Part shown: positions 55,109 to 63,564 of the stretch, piece by piece
Numbering within the stretch: position 1 is the first letter of the stretch
How the letters are laid out: the number at the start of each line of letters is the position of its first letter
Assembly (NCBI GenBank): GCA_937915545.1
Contig: CALGIJ010000038.1
Span: 142,202 to 206,201 of the forward strand
Length of the DNA stretch: 64,000 bases
Direction: 5' to 3'
Source of the DNA: an uncultured Desulfobacterales bacterium
Lineage (GTDB): Bacteria; Desulfobacterota; Desulfobulbia; Desulfobulbales; Desulfocapsaceae
Program-made: the position numbers and the translations under genes
Notes under the pieces: model-generated
The model's database searches: none
Told to the model about the DNA's origin: nothing
What the model saw: only the letters and a program-made list of their open reading frames with translations

Positions 55109-56024
55109 CGCTGCCTCGGCCGGTTCGGCCCGGACCGGCGCTCGCTGCGACAAGAGCGAGCACCGCCTCGGCAAACTCCCGCGGTGCCTCCTGGGGAAGA
55201 TTATGGCCGACACCGGGGAGGGCGCGCAGCTCGTACTGGCCGGTGAACATGGGGCGATGACCGGCCGAGCCCTCCGTGGGCAGGACGCCGTCGTCGAGGC
55301 CGTCGAAGGCGATGGTTGGCACGGAGATTTTTGGCAGCTGGGCGAGGCGTCGTTCAGTCTCTTCGACCTTCGGGTCACCGTCCACCAGCCCATAGCGGTG
55401 GCGATAGGAGTGGATGACCACCTCGACGAAATCGGGATTGTCGAAAGAAGCGGCGGTCCGTGCGAATTCGTCGTCGTCAAAGTCCCAGGTTGGCGACCAC
55501 AGGCGCCACAGCAGACGGCACAGCTGGCGGCGGTTTTCCGTCAGCCCGGCCCGCCCCCGCTCGCCGTGGAAATAGTATTGATACCAGTAGCGGTACTCGT
55601 TCTCCGGGCTGCCTGGCCTGATCGAGCCGGGAATGTCCTGAATGTTATAGCCACCTACCGTCACCAGACCCGTCACCCGCTGCGGCCACAGCGCGGCGAC
55701 GATGCAGGCGGCGCGCCCGCCCCAGTCATGCCCGGCAAGAACCGCCCGGTCGAGGTGCAGGGCATCCAGCAGGGCGAGGAGGTCGTGGGCCAACGCCGCC
55801 TGCTGGCCGGAGCGTGGTGTTTGCGGCGACAGGAACCGCGTCGGCCCGTACCCGCGCAGGTAGGGAATGAAGACCCGGCAGCCTTGGGCGGCAAGCAGTG
55901 CACCGACCTCATCATAGGCGTGGACATCGTAGGGAAAGCCGTGAAGGAGCATTACCGGCGGACCATCGCCCGGGCCGAGTTCGAGATAGGCAACATCGAG
56001 ATCGCCTGCGTTGATAGACTGCAT
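55098..56024 (-). CDS. Alpha/beta hydrolase (haloalkane dehalogenase/epoxide hydrolase-like)
   Basis: The 308-residue protein has MLLHGFPYDVHAYDEV (oxyanion HG motif), the nucleophile elbow AGHDWGGRAAC with Asp, a variable cap (YQYYFHGERGRAGLTENRRQ), and PGVGHNLPQEAPREF with the catalytic His. An Asp nucleophile suggests the epoxide hydrolase/dehalogenase branch. AAGGAG lies nine bases before ATG 56024. It is the first gene of a pair with the TauE permease. Confidence 0.85.
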   Translation of the reverse strand: MQSINAGDLDVAYLELGPGDGPPVMLLHGFPYDVHAYDEVGALLAAQGCRVFIPYLRGYGPTRFLSPQTPRSGQQAALAHDLLALLDALHLDRAVLAGHDWGGRAACIVAALWPQRVTGLVTVGGYNIQDIPGSIRPGSPENEYRYWYQYYFHGERGRAGLTENRRQLCRLLWRLWSPTWDFDDDEFARTAASFDNPDFVEVVIHSYRHRYGLVDGDPKVEETERRLAQLPKISVPTIAFDGLDDGVLPTEGSAGHRPMFTGQYELRALPGVGHNLPQEAPREFAEAVLALVAASAGPGRTGRGSDGR

Positions 56025-56233
56025 CGTCGTGTTCTCCTTGTGCAACATTGCGCTTGCTGGGGAATCGGCCATGTTTGCCGATGTGTCCGCCCCTGCAAAG
56101 CTATTCGCCAAGCCGGCCACGCGACCGGCCCGCCGCCGCGGTCCGCTGCCCCCTTCGCGCCGCGCCGGCCTCCCTCGAGGCCATCGCCCCTCGCCTCCCT
56201 GTCCTACCACAACGCCTCTCAGAGGTCGTACGA

Positions 56234-56695
56234 TCAATCGCCCATCGACAGGGTCATGAAGAGGCTGTAGGGATCGGGTTTATAGTCAGCAAAGGGCTCG
56301 CAGGGCACAAAGCCAAAGCTCTCGTAGAGGCGCTGCGCTGCGGCGAAGGTGACCATGGAGCCGGTTTCGAGGCTCAGCCGCCGATAACCGCGCCTCCGCG
56401 CCTCGGCGACGAGGTGTGCCAGCACCGCCCGTCCCGCGCCGCGACGCCGCAGGAGGCTTGGGGTACGCATCGACTTGATCTCCCCATGGGTCGGGTCCAG
56501 TTCCTTGAGCGCACCGCAGCCGAGGAGAAGGTCGCCGTCGCGCACCGTCCAGAAGGTGAGGCCTGGGCCCTTCAGCCCGCCAACATCAAGGGCATGGACG
56601 CTCTCCGCCGGGGAAAGCGCATACATATCGCGCAGGTGCTCGTCGAGCAAGGCGCGCACATCGGGTCGGGCGGGGTCGTCGATCTCGATACGCAT
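56234..56695 (-). CDS. GNAT-family N-acetyltransferase
   Basis: The 153-residue protein has the acetyl-CoA-binding motif RRRGAGRAVLAHLVAEARRR (Q/RxxGxG/A), preceded by LGCGALKELDPTHGEIKSM and followed by LSLETGSMVTFAAAQRLYES and FGFVPCEPF. It matches short YafP/ElaA-like acetyltransferases. Substrate unknown. The start is ATG 56695, with no strong ribosome-binding site. Confidence 0.85.
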   Translation of the reverse strand: MRIEIDDPARPDVRALLDEHLRDMYALSPAESVHALDVGGLKGPGLTFWTVRDGDLLLGCGALKELDPTHGEIKSMRTPSLLRRRGAGRAVLAHLVAEARRRGYRRLSLETGSMVTFAAAQRLYESFGFVPCEPFADYKPDPYSLFMTLSMGD

Positions 56696-56963
56696 GACTG
56701 GTACTGGTTGACGGAAAATTATTCGCCCCACCGCCCATACCGAGCGGGAAAGGCGCGAGCCCCGGGCCAACTGCCCGGCAAAAGGCGATCAGGTCTTCAT
56801 CGCCGGCTCGCTCTTTCTACCACCGGGGGACACCTCCGGGCAAGGGTCAGGACCAGGCTATCCCTGTCCGGGATGAGGTCACGACCTGCTCGGGATTACC
56901 TCCTGCCCAGCTTCCTCGGCTCCCCCACCGCAGCCCCGGCCCTAGCCTGTCTGACGCTGTTGC

Positions 56964-57851
56964 CTAATCGCGAAGCATCTTGTCAGGACTGATCAGGCGC
57001 TCGATGCGCGCGATGGTCCTCGGGGCGCTTCCCTCGAAGTGGTTGTTGACATAGAGGAAGGTTTCCACCCCTCTCCTGCCGAGGTCGCCCAGCATGTCGA
57101 CCAGGTGATGCAGCTCCGCATCGCGTGGGGTGACGATGCGGCTCCAGTCGTCTCCGACCTTGGCCTCGATCTCCTCTCGCCCCGAGCCATGCAGGCGGAT
57201 CACCGTCCTTCCCTGCACCTTTGGGCCGAACCTGCTGTACACCTCGAAAATCGAGGGCATATAGTATCCCTGCAGGAACACATGGCTGATCCCCTTCTCC
57301 GCGAGAACATCGAAATATCGCTGATGGAGAAAGTTTGGGTTACGGGTCTCAAGGCAATAGGTAAAGCCGCCCGGCAGCTGCTCGACGAAGCCGCCGAAAC
57401 GGTCGAGAAACTCCGCTAGACCAGAAATCTTTTGCTTATTGAGATATTCGAACTGGAAGTTCAGCGGTCCTATAGCCTTGCCGAGGGGAGAAATGCTCTC
57501 GAGAAACCTCAGCATGAGATCAACTGACAGGAAATACGGATTGGCACTCAGGGGGTCGGTTTTCCCCTTTCGGTAGTGGTGGGTCAGGGTGATGCTGTTC
57601 GGCACCTTTATGCCGAACAGAAAACCCTCCGGCACCGACGCCGCATATTCGCGGACTACAGAGGCTTTTGGCAGGACGACCTTGTTCCCGGCAAAAAGGC
57701 TCCAGAACCACTGATCGACTTCGACGGTGGGAAAGTGCTCGGCGTATTCCTCGAGGAAGGGGCGCCTATGTTCCTCGGAATAGACAATGCCCGCCCAAGA
57801 ATCGTACTTCCACGAGCAGGTGCCGATACGTAGAGGGAGGGTTTTTCTCAT
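56964..57851 (-). CDS. DUF72 (YecE-type) protein
   Basis: The 295-residue TIM-barrel-like protein has RIGTCSWKYDSWAGIVYSE, YAEHFPTVEVDQWFWSLFAG, VPEGFLFGIKVPNSITLTHH, PLNFQFEYLN and TYCLETRNPNFLHQRY, all DUF72 hallmarks. Function unknown. It stands alone, 60 bp after the membrane protein gene on its right. Confidence 0.85.
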   Translation of the reverse strand: MRKTLPLRIGTCSWKYDSWAGIVYSEEHRRPFLEEYAEHFPTVEVDQWFWSLFAGNKVVLPKASVVREYAASVPEGFLFGIKVPNSITLTHHYRKGKTDPLSANPYFLSVDLMLRFLESISPLGKAIGPLNFQFEYLNKQKISGLAEFLDRFGGFVEQLPGGFTYCLETRNPNFLHQRYFDVLAEKGISHVFLQGYYMPSIFEVYSRFGPKVQGRTVIRLHGSGREEIEAKVGDDWSRIVTPRDAELHHLVDMLGDLGRRGVETFLYVNNHFEGSAPRTIARIERLISPDKMLRD

Positions 57852-57911
57852 AGCCTGGTCACCGTGGGGAAAGAGGCCGGGGCCATGGGATGGCCAAGCG
57901 CAGTCGATTGT

Positions 57912-58346
57912 TCAATAGCCGCCCGAGGCTCCACCCCCGCCGAACTGCCCCCCCTTGCCGCCAGCGCTGCTGGACGAGGAGGAACTGTTCCTGTTCGAGG
58001 AACCACCAAGTGCGGCGTCGATCACCACCTCGGCGGCCGCAACGGCGGCAGCCTGCGCGAGGTCCTTGGCGAGATCGGCGGCAATCTCCGTTGCCGATCT
58101 CCTGGCTATGATCCCTCGCATGATTTTATCGACCGCCAGCCAGACAAGGACGGATATGAGAACTGCAAAGATGCTGGAAAAGAAATAGGGATCAGTACTC
58201 CCTCCTGCCTGTAGCGGAAATTGACCGCCCGAGAGTCGAAAGAGCAGAAAAAAGGTCAGCGCCGCCAAGGGCACCATCAGCAGAGTGGAAGAGATTCTCC
58301 ACAGCAATGGCACCCCCACTCTCTGTTGCAGTCGACCCCGTTTCAT
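57912..58346 (-). CDS. Small membrane protein with Ser/Gly-rich tail, unknown
   Basis: The 144-residue protein has two transmembrane helices (LLMVPLAALTFFLLFRL and FFSSIFAVLISVLVWLAV). A short Ala-rich helix and a tail of Asn/Ser then Gly end in GGQFGGGGASGGY. Such GGGGASG-type tails are seen on TPM-domain (YgcG-like) membrane proteins, but the TPM domain is absent here. GAGAGAG precedes ATG 58346. A Ser-homopolymer stretch makes the tail variable in principle. Confidence 0.65.
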   Translation of the reverse strand: MKRGRLQQRVGVPLLWRISSTLLMVPLAALTFFLLFRLSGGQFPLQAGGSTDPYFFSSIFAVLISVLVWLAVDKIMRGIIARRSATEIAADLAKDLAQAAAVAAAEVVIDAALGGSSNRNSSSSSSSAGGKGGQFGGGGASGGY

Positions 58347-58508
58347 CGCTCTCTCACCATCATCGTGCACTGAAAATCCCCGGAAAAGCCGATCTCGATT
58401 CGGCAGGATACGCCAAAAACCGTCTTCACCGTTACACAAGGTGCGGCAAAACCCTCGCTTCGTTCATCGAGTGCTCTGAGGGAAACCCCAGCACTCTCGC
58501 CAGACCTG

Positions 58509-58886
58509 CTAAAAATAAGGCCCGTGGACGAAGAGATAGAGGGTAAGCACAACACCCAACGCAGCCACCAGCAGAGTCGTGAAACTCCCCAGGTTGGTAC
58601 GATAGTTTACTGGAATTTGAACAGGTTTAAGACTGGAAACGACCTTGTTGTACTGGATAACTGCGGCACTTGCTGAAAATGCCCCCAGGACAATAAAGGC
58701 AAGCCCAATCCAAAATGACGCGCTTCGCTGCAGAGGCTGCCCCTGACCGGAAGACAACATATGGACAAAGAGGCCAAAACGCTCGATGACAAAGCCAAAC
58801 GCCATGAACGTCAGGCTCGTCCTGTTCCACGCCAGAAGCGTGCGCTCTGCCGCAAAGAAAACCCTGGGGTCGTTCAGGTCTGTCAT
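58509..58886 (-). CDS. DUF202 (YidH-type) inner-membrane protein
   Basis: The 125-residue protein begins MTDLNDPRVFFAAERTLLAW, the DUF202 signature (ERTxLAWxRT), and has three transmembrane helices ending LVAALGVVLTLYLFVHG. Function unknown. GGGAGGGG nine bases before ATG 58886 supports the start. It is the last ordinary chromosomal gene before the cassette region. Confidence 0.85.
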   Translation of the reverse strand: MTDLNDPRVFFAAERTLLAWNRTSLTFMAFGFVIERFGLFVHMLSSGQGQPLQRSASFWIGLAFIVLGAFSASAAVIQYNKVVSSLKPVQIPVNYRTNLGSFTTLLVAALGVVLTLYLFVHGPYF

Positions 58887-59126
58887 ATACGTTTTCCCCT
58901 CCCGCTGAACTGGGCTCATTTCAGATCGTATTGCACATAGTAACAACTCCATCGCGCTACGGCAGAGATAACCTTCGTGGCTTCCGGATGGATACTGGTC
59001 TTGACCGGCATGATAAGAAGCCTCTGCCCACCGACAGTAGCCAACCTAAACAGGGAACGAGTGGTTTACAAGAAAATTGGCAGAATTGACTAGATCCGAA
59101 CCTGCTTCGGGTGAACTGCGTGTTTC

Positions 59127-59464
59127 TAGATGTCAAGGAAATAATCGTGACCCTAAGGAGTTCCGCTGCGATTGGATAAAAGTTGGTGGCCGGGTTATCT
59201 CAATTGCTAGTAGCCGGGATTAGCCATAGCAGACTCGACATAGGGACTAAAAAGGGAATGAGCCTGATGACTCAACCCCTATACTTTTTGGAAGTAACGC
59301 CGAGTTCCTCTCGAAGCTCTCGCTCAAGGCATTCTTTTTAGTCTCGCCTTCTTCTACCTTTCCGCCCGGGAACTCCCATTAGCCGGCGAGTTTGCTTTTG
59401 GGGCCTCTTCGTGCCAGGAGTGTTGGCCGTTCTGTATTATTACTGCTGCGGCGATTTCCTTCAT
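59127..59464 (-). pseudogene. mutT: Degenerate MutT/Nudix hydrolase gene
   Basis: An ATG at 59464 with AAAGAG upstream opens MKEIAAAVIIQNG. A frameshift follows, then a second frame reads LLARRGPKSKLAG, an in-frame TAA at 59379-59381, then WEFPGGKVEEGETKK. A second frameshift leads to KECLERELREELGVTSKKY. Together these give the full Nudix box G-x5-E-x7-REUxEExGU of 8-oxo-dGTP pyrophosphatase, split over frames. Further left only scraps remain (IRLIPFLV, HDYFLDI). The gene cannot make a functional product. It starts about 13 bp after an attC-like site and so occupies a cassette position. Confidence 0.72.
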
Positions 59465-59476
59465 GTTTCTCTTTAT

Positions 59477-59535
59477 GGCGAACGTGGAATTAACCGGCGA
59501 ACTTCAGCGAGTCCGCGTTGAATAATTTGTTGGCC
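59477..59535 (-). repeat. attC-like site a (distal end of the array)
   Basis: On the plus strand it runs from GGCGAAC (59477-59483) to GTTGGCC (59529-59535). The arms pair only loosely. It shares AACGTGGAATT with site b, which supports a common origin. It is the least certain of the five sites. Confidence 0.5.
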
Positions 59536-59539
59536 GATA

Positions 59540-60139
59540 TCAATATGTTATATCATCAATATATGAGCTTGGAACTTCTGGAACCGGGAAATACAAATAC
59601 ATATGTTTGCTTTTGATATCAAACATCACTCTTTCAATTTTTTTCTTTTCCTCTTCATACGCATCAATATCAACACTGCCGTGCATCTCTTTCAACCTTG
59701 TAGACAATATGTTTTCAATCGATGAAATAATTGCTTTGGGATAAGTGTAGTGAACCTTGAACACATTATACGTAATCGGCCCAAACAGAAGCAATAATAT
59801 GGGAATAGAGAACAGGGGCCAAAAATTTAGAGATTGCAACAATCCAGATAAAACTAATAGCAGAAATGAAATAACAGTGTTTACTACTCCAAATAATTTT
59901 AATATTTGCGTCTCTAAATAATATTTTACAGGAAACCATTTGTTGATAGCGTTTGCATAAGACCAGCCGCCAATTTCTTCTTTTGTCTCAGAAAAATGGT
60001 AACCTAATTCTTCTTTTCCAATATCGAGAATCTTATACAATCGTTTTTCTTGATATTTCAGGTAGTCAAAAAATATAAATGTCGCGTTTACTGCAAAACT
60101 AACTTCAAATAAACTGTTAAAGTCAGACAAAGTTGCCAT
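59540..60139 (-). CDS. Cassette-encoded membrane protein, unknown
   Basis: The 199-residue AT-rich gene encodes two central transmembrane helices (VVNTVISFLLLVLSGLL and FWPLFSIPILLLLFGPITY) flanked by charged cytoplasmic regions. The C-terminal half includes EEEKKKIERVMFDIKSKHMY. No family is recognised. It fills one cassette between attC-like sites a and b. No strong ribosome-binding site precedes ATG 60139, which is common for cassettes relying on an upstream promoter. Confidence 0.7.
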   Translation of the reverse strand: MATLSDFNSLFEVSFAVNATFIFFDYLKYQEKRLYKILDIGKEELGYHFSETKEEIGGWSYANAINKWFPVKYYLETQILKLFGVVNTVISFLLLVLSGLLQSLNFWPLFSIPILLLLFGPITYNVFKVHYTYPKAIISSIENILSTRLKEMHGSVDIDAYEEEKKKIERVMFDIKSKHMYLYFPVPEVPSSYIDDITY

Positions 60140-60177
60140 TATTTAATCTACCGATATTTTAATTTCGCGTTTTTGAA

Positions 60178-60241
60178 GCCTAACGTGGAATTCTGCGGAA
60201 GCCCCGTCTTTTGCGGTTTCCGTAAAAACGTTTTGTTAGAG
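60178..60241 (-). repeat. attC site b
   Basis: On the plus strand it begins with core GCCTAAC (60178-60184) and ends GTTAGAG (60235-60241). The arms TTCTGCGGAAGCC / GGTTTCCGTAAAA are imperfectly complementary. The minus-strand R' core GTTAGGC is the textbook consensus. Confidence 0.75.
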
Positions 60242-60242
60242 A

Positions 60243-61400
60243 TTATTTTGGTTTTTTCCGTTGATGATACTCTATTGGTTCTTTGATAGGAGAAAAGATT
60301 GTGTGAAAATCACTTTGAATATTTGAAGCAATTTTATGTAAAATATCGATTGTTTTATTTGCAGAAGCTTGTGTTTCTCTGACAACCTGTTTGAGACGAA
60401 CAGTTATATCTCCGCTATCTTCGAGATACTTTGAGTCCGCTTCCCCACCATTATGCTCGTAAATATGTCGTCGATGGAACATCAGTGTTACAAAGTCAAT
60501 GTCTTCCTTTTTAGTTTTTCTTAATGGCTTTATATCGAAGACTTGCTCAAAATCGTTTGAACTGTTTATTAAATTATGAAATAATTTTCGGCTCCACTCC
60601 TTATTTCTTTGTGGTGTCTTAGGGATATTTTCCACCAAGAGTTTAGCTATTTGTCTGCAGAAGGAGTCATAAGCAGATATGGCATCTTTTACACATGCTT
60701 CGTGTGGCCCTTCATCATTGGCTTTTTTTCTGATTCTATCAAGCTCTTTTCTTAATTCTGTTAGGCCATTATGTGTGCCACAGGTGGAGCAAAATGCATA
60801 TTTGCCCAGAACGTCGTTTACGTCTCCACAAGCGTCACATTTATACTAATTTTGCTGACTTTCTTCAGCATAGTAAAAATCAGGTTTCTTATGTTCAATG
60901 CCTATTGCATCAGCCACTTCATCCATGTTGATGGTATACTCTCCATCTTCGTCTGAGTACATTGCATTTTGTATCCGTTCACAACACGCTTGAATATATT
61001 TTTTTTGTCCTTCAGTTCGAAAGTAATAAGCTGATGCTCTAATTCCACAATAAGCGCATGTCATTTCCCATCTTGAAGGAGCACCTACAGACCTCCAATA
61101 CCCTCCACAATTTGGGCATTGATGCCCAAACATACCATGACTATCAGAAGCAACGAAAATTGTGAGACAATCACTAGTTGGTGGTGGATTAAAAGGAGTA
61201 CCTATACCGCCTAATTGAATAGTCCCTACAGGAATACCCTGAGGAAGCGCGTAAAAAGCAATGATCGAAGGAGGAGTTGGCCTAGAGTGACTCCAGCCGA
61301 GTTGAATACAACGCTTCCCTTCCTCATCAGTACGAACATTTATATTAAATTGTCCACCACAGTGTGCTATTTCTTTGAATTATTCTGGCTGGTTTGGCAT
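60243..61400 (-). pseudogene. Zinc-ribbon/HEPN-like cassette gene interrupted by two in-frame stops
   Basis: A single reading frame of 386 codons runs from ATG 61400 to TAA 60243, broken by TAA at 61380-61382 (codon 7) and TAG at 60846-60848 (codon 185). Protein sense continues across both: MPNQPE*FKEIAHCGGQF and EESQQN*YKCDACGDV. There is one Cys2-Cys2 ribbon before the TAG (CPNCGG, CAYCG) and a second after it (CDACG, CSTCG). The C-terminal region has LMFHRRHIYEHNGG, where RHIYEH fits the HEPN R-x4-H motif. No ATG, GTG or TTG exists between the first stop and Met 61133. The gene fills one cassette between sites b and c, and ATG 61400 is 13 bp inside the cassette. Probably decayed; readthrough is not excluded. 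Confidence 0.75.
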
Positions 61401-61412
61401 TATTTTATATTT

Positions 61413-61477
61413 CTCTAACGTTCCGCCTCACCGGACCCGCGCTGTTTGCGGGGTCCGAGTGTAGGCGGTGGTTATGC
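61413..61477 (-). repeat. attC site c
   Basis: On the plus strand it runs from CTCTAAC (61413-61419) to GTTATGC (61471-61477). The arms CCGCCTCACCGGACCCGC and GCGGGGTCCGAGTGTAGGCGG pair with unpaired bases, as in the folded bottom strand of attC sites. Confidence 0.8.
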
Positions 61478-61479
61478 TA

Positions 61480-61878
61480 TTATTTTTCTTCTTCATCCCA
61501 GAGAAAGCCTATTCTTTTAGGCTTCTCTTTAAGCTTTTTCATTGCAATTAGCAAGACACTTAGTTGAGAAATGTTTTGAATTAATTGTACCCGCTCCCCA
61601 TTGGAATTAATTCCATCGAAGCTTATTATGTCCGGGCCGTAATAGCCGACATTTTCAATATGAAAAGTAAGGGCTTGCCCAAATGAAACCAACCTAGCCC
61701 CAATTTCATGTTCATCGTCTAAATCTTTTTCAAAATCTCTTATATATTCGCCAAGTCTTTTGTGAGTCCATTTTGCTGGATTTGTCGCACTATCTGGTAG
61801 AATAGGAATTTGAGGTAGTACAGGTCTTGGAATAGAGATTTGGTGTAATACTGCATTTTTCAGATCATCAATCGACAT
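61480..61878 (-). CDS. DUF6173-like cassette protein
   Basis: The 132-residue protein contains WTHKRLGEYIRDFEKDLDDE, HEIGARLVSFGQALTFHIEN, GYYGPDIISFDG and ERVQLIQNISQLSVLLIAMK, and ends near KRIGFLWDEEEK. I recall this pattern from the DUF6173 family, from memory only. The gene is intact and uses TAA as its stop. GAGGTAAAAA precedes ATG 61878. It fills the cassette between sites c and d. Confidence 0.7.
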   Translation of the reverse strand: MSIDDLKNAVLHQISIPRPVLPQIPILPDSATNPAKWTHKRLGEYIRDFEKDLDDEHEIGARLVSFGQALTFHIENVGYYGPDIISFDGINSNGERVQLIQNISQLSVLLIAMKKLKEKPKRIGFLWDEEEK

Positions 61879-61900
61879 TTTTTACCTCAATTTTTCTTAT

Positions 61901-61970
61901 GCATAACGCTCCGGCTCACGGGGTAAGGGCCGCTTATTGGCTCGAATCCCTGTGAAGCCGGTTGTTGTGC
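61901..61970 (-). repeat. attC site d
   Basis: On the plus strand it runs from GCATAAC (61901-61907) to GTTGTGC (61964-61970). The arms CCGGCTCACGGGG and TCCCTGTGAAGCCGG are complementary with one extra base, the extrahelical-base feature of attC. Confidence 0.8.
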
Positions 61971-61976
61971 TTTTTG

Positions 61977-63449
61977 TCAGTGAAATATGCTTTTGAGGTG
62001 GTTGACAATGCTTCTAATTTCATCTGAATTTTCTTCCGTCAGGTAATCAACTACCATTTCAATAACTTCAGCCCTATCTTTTCCTCTTTCCCTTAACTCA
62101 GAGTCAATTAACTTATATAATTTCTTGCCATTCTTATCATTCGATACATCGTATGTGGTTTTGTATTGATCAATAATTTGTGTCAAACTTAATTGATGAA
62201 AGATGAAATCATTAAGATGTCGAAAAAGTTTGTGATCAACTGAATCATGCAACCTAGATTTTAAGAATTTTTCTAAACTTTCTACTGGGAGATAAGTTAT
62301 TGGAATATTGTTGGCAATTCCGTGCCTGGCAATATAACTAGATGCCTCTAGTTTAACATCACCATCTAATATAATTGATATACTAGATGTTTTGCCAACC
62401 AGATTACTATTTACAACCTCTTTTGCTAAATCAATTACATTGGTGTAGCCACCACAAGGTAAAATATGGACAAGTTTATTCGACAGAAGAGCATTCTTTC
62501 GCAACAATCTTTTTACAACTTCTTTTGCCAGGTCATCTTCAACTAAAATTATATAATCATAACCTGAATGGTCATAAAGAATCCTAGTTGCATAGGCTGG
62601 ATAACATGGGTTTAACACTTCTACTGAATCATCACTATGCCTTTCAAGAAAAAATATATTTTCTGGTTTTATCGAACCGATGAGTTCTATAGAATGTGTT
62701 GAGAAGTATATTGCATAGTTATACTGGGATGACATCTCTTTTTAAAAGGCTACCAAGCGTTTAAGGGAAGATGGATGTAATGCCAGTTCTATTTCATCCA
62801 AAAATAGCAGACATGGCTTGTTTAAGTTTGCTCTATCACTATTTCTTGAGTTAATAGAGTTTAATACGGTTATAAGAAGATTCTCTCCAGTAGACATGTG
62901 AAACTGGCTGACCCTTTTGCCATTTTTCTCATAATAGTAGATGTTACCACTGAAAGAAACATCACCGTCCACATCATTATTATTTACCTTGAATACTTTC
63001 TCGTAAAATTCCGAATTATTATGCAATATTTTTCCCAAATTACTTCTTATGAATTCAGAAGCTGGAGTTAACAATACATTATCTATCCTATCGAGTTTTC
63101 TTAATGTTTGATAATTTGTATTTCTGAATCTATTTCCAAAAATTATGCTACCTTCGTAGAATCCTTTAATTGACATTGAACCTGCTGATTCTCTTCTCCA
63201 AGTTCCGTTGATTTTTACCCAACCTCTTGTTGCACTACCTAGGGAAAATTTAATACTTGAATCATCTTCAGTGTCTCCAAAATAGTCTTTCATAGGAATA
63301 TTGTAAAATACAGTTGAAGCGCAAGTCACAACAGTACTCTTTCCAGAACCATTTTGCCCTGTTATCGCGTAAAGTCCTTTCTTAATTGGCAGATCAATTT
63401 CCAAAGCCTTAATTGATTTGATTTTTTTGATTACCATATTAAGTTTCAT
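61977..63449 (-). pseudogene. OLD-type ATPase/TOPRIM nuclease cassette gene with an in-frame TAA
   Basis: The frame from ATG 63449 (AGAGG upstream) to TGA 61977 is 491 codons long with one internal stop, TAA at 62742-62744. Before it are Walker A (GQNGSGKSTVV), an ABC-like signature (MSTGENLLITVL) and Walker B (LLFLDEIELALHPSS). After it comes the H-loop (YFSTHSIELIG), then a TOPRIM region with IILVEDDLAKEVVKRLL and IILDGDVK (the conserved Glu and DxD). This is the layout of OLD-family overcoming-lysogenization-defect nucleases, often antiphage. The stop separates Walker B from the H-loop (LKRLVAF*KEMSSQYN), so neither half should work alone, although an ATG two codons after the stop could allow reinitiation. 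Confidence 0.78.
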
Positions 63450-63469
63450 GAAATACCTCTTCTGATTAC

Positions 63470-63560
63470 GCACAACGTTTCGGGTAACCTGACCGCGCCA
63501 ATGACCTTTCCGCGTAGCGCCGCCGAGCTTCTCGCGGTCAGGTTTACCCGATTGTTCGCA
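63470..63560 (-). repeat. attC site e
   Basis: On the plus strand it runs from GCACAAC (63470-63476) to GTTCGCA (63554-63560). The arms CGGGTAACCTGACCGCG and CGCGGTCAGGTTTACCCG match over 17 bp with one extra base, the clearest attC-like fold in the array. Confidence 0.82.
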
Positions 63561-63564
63561 TTTT

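Noticed and set aside
61936..61970. tRNA-like TTCGAATCC-type string
   Set aside because: It lies in the loop region of attC site d; no cloverleaf can be folded around it.
62733..62750. Programmed frameshift at the TTTTAAAAA run in the OLD-type gene
   Set aside because: The sequence after the stop continues in the same frame as before it, so a frameshift would not restore the protein; only readthrough or reinitiation could.
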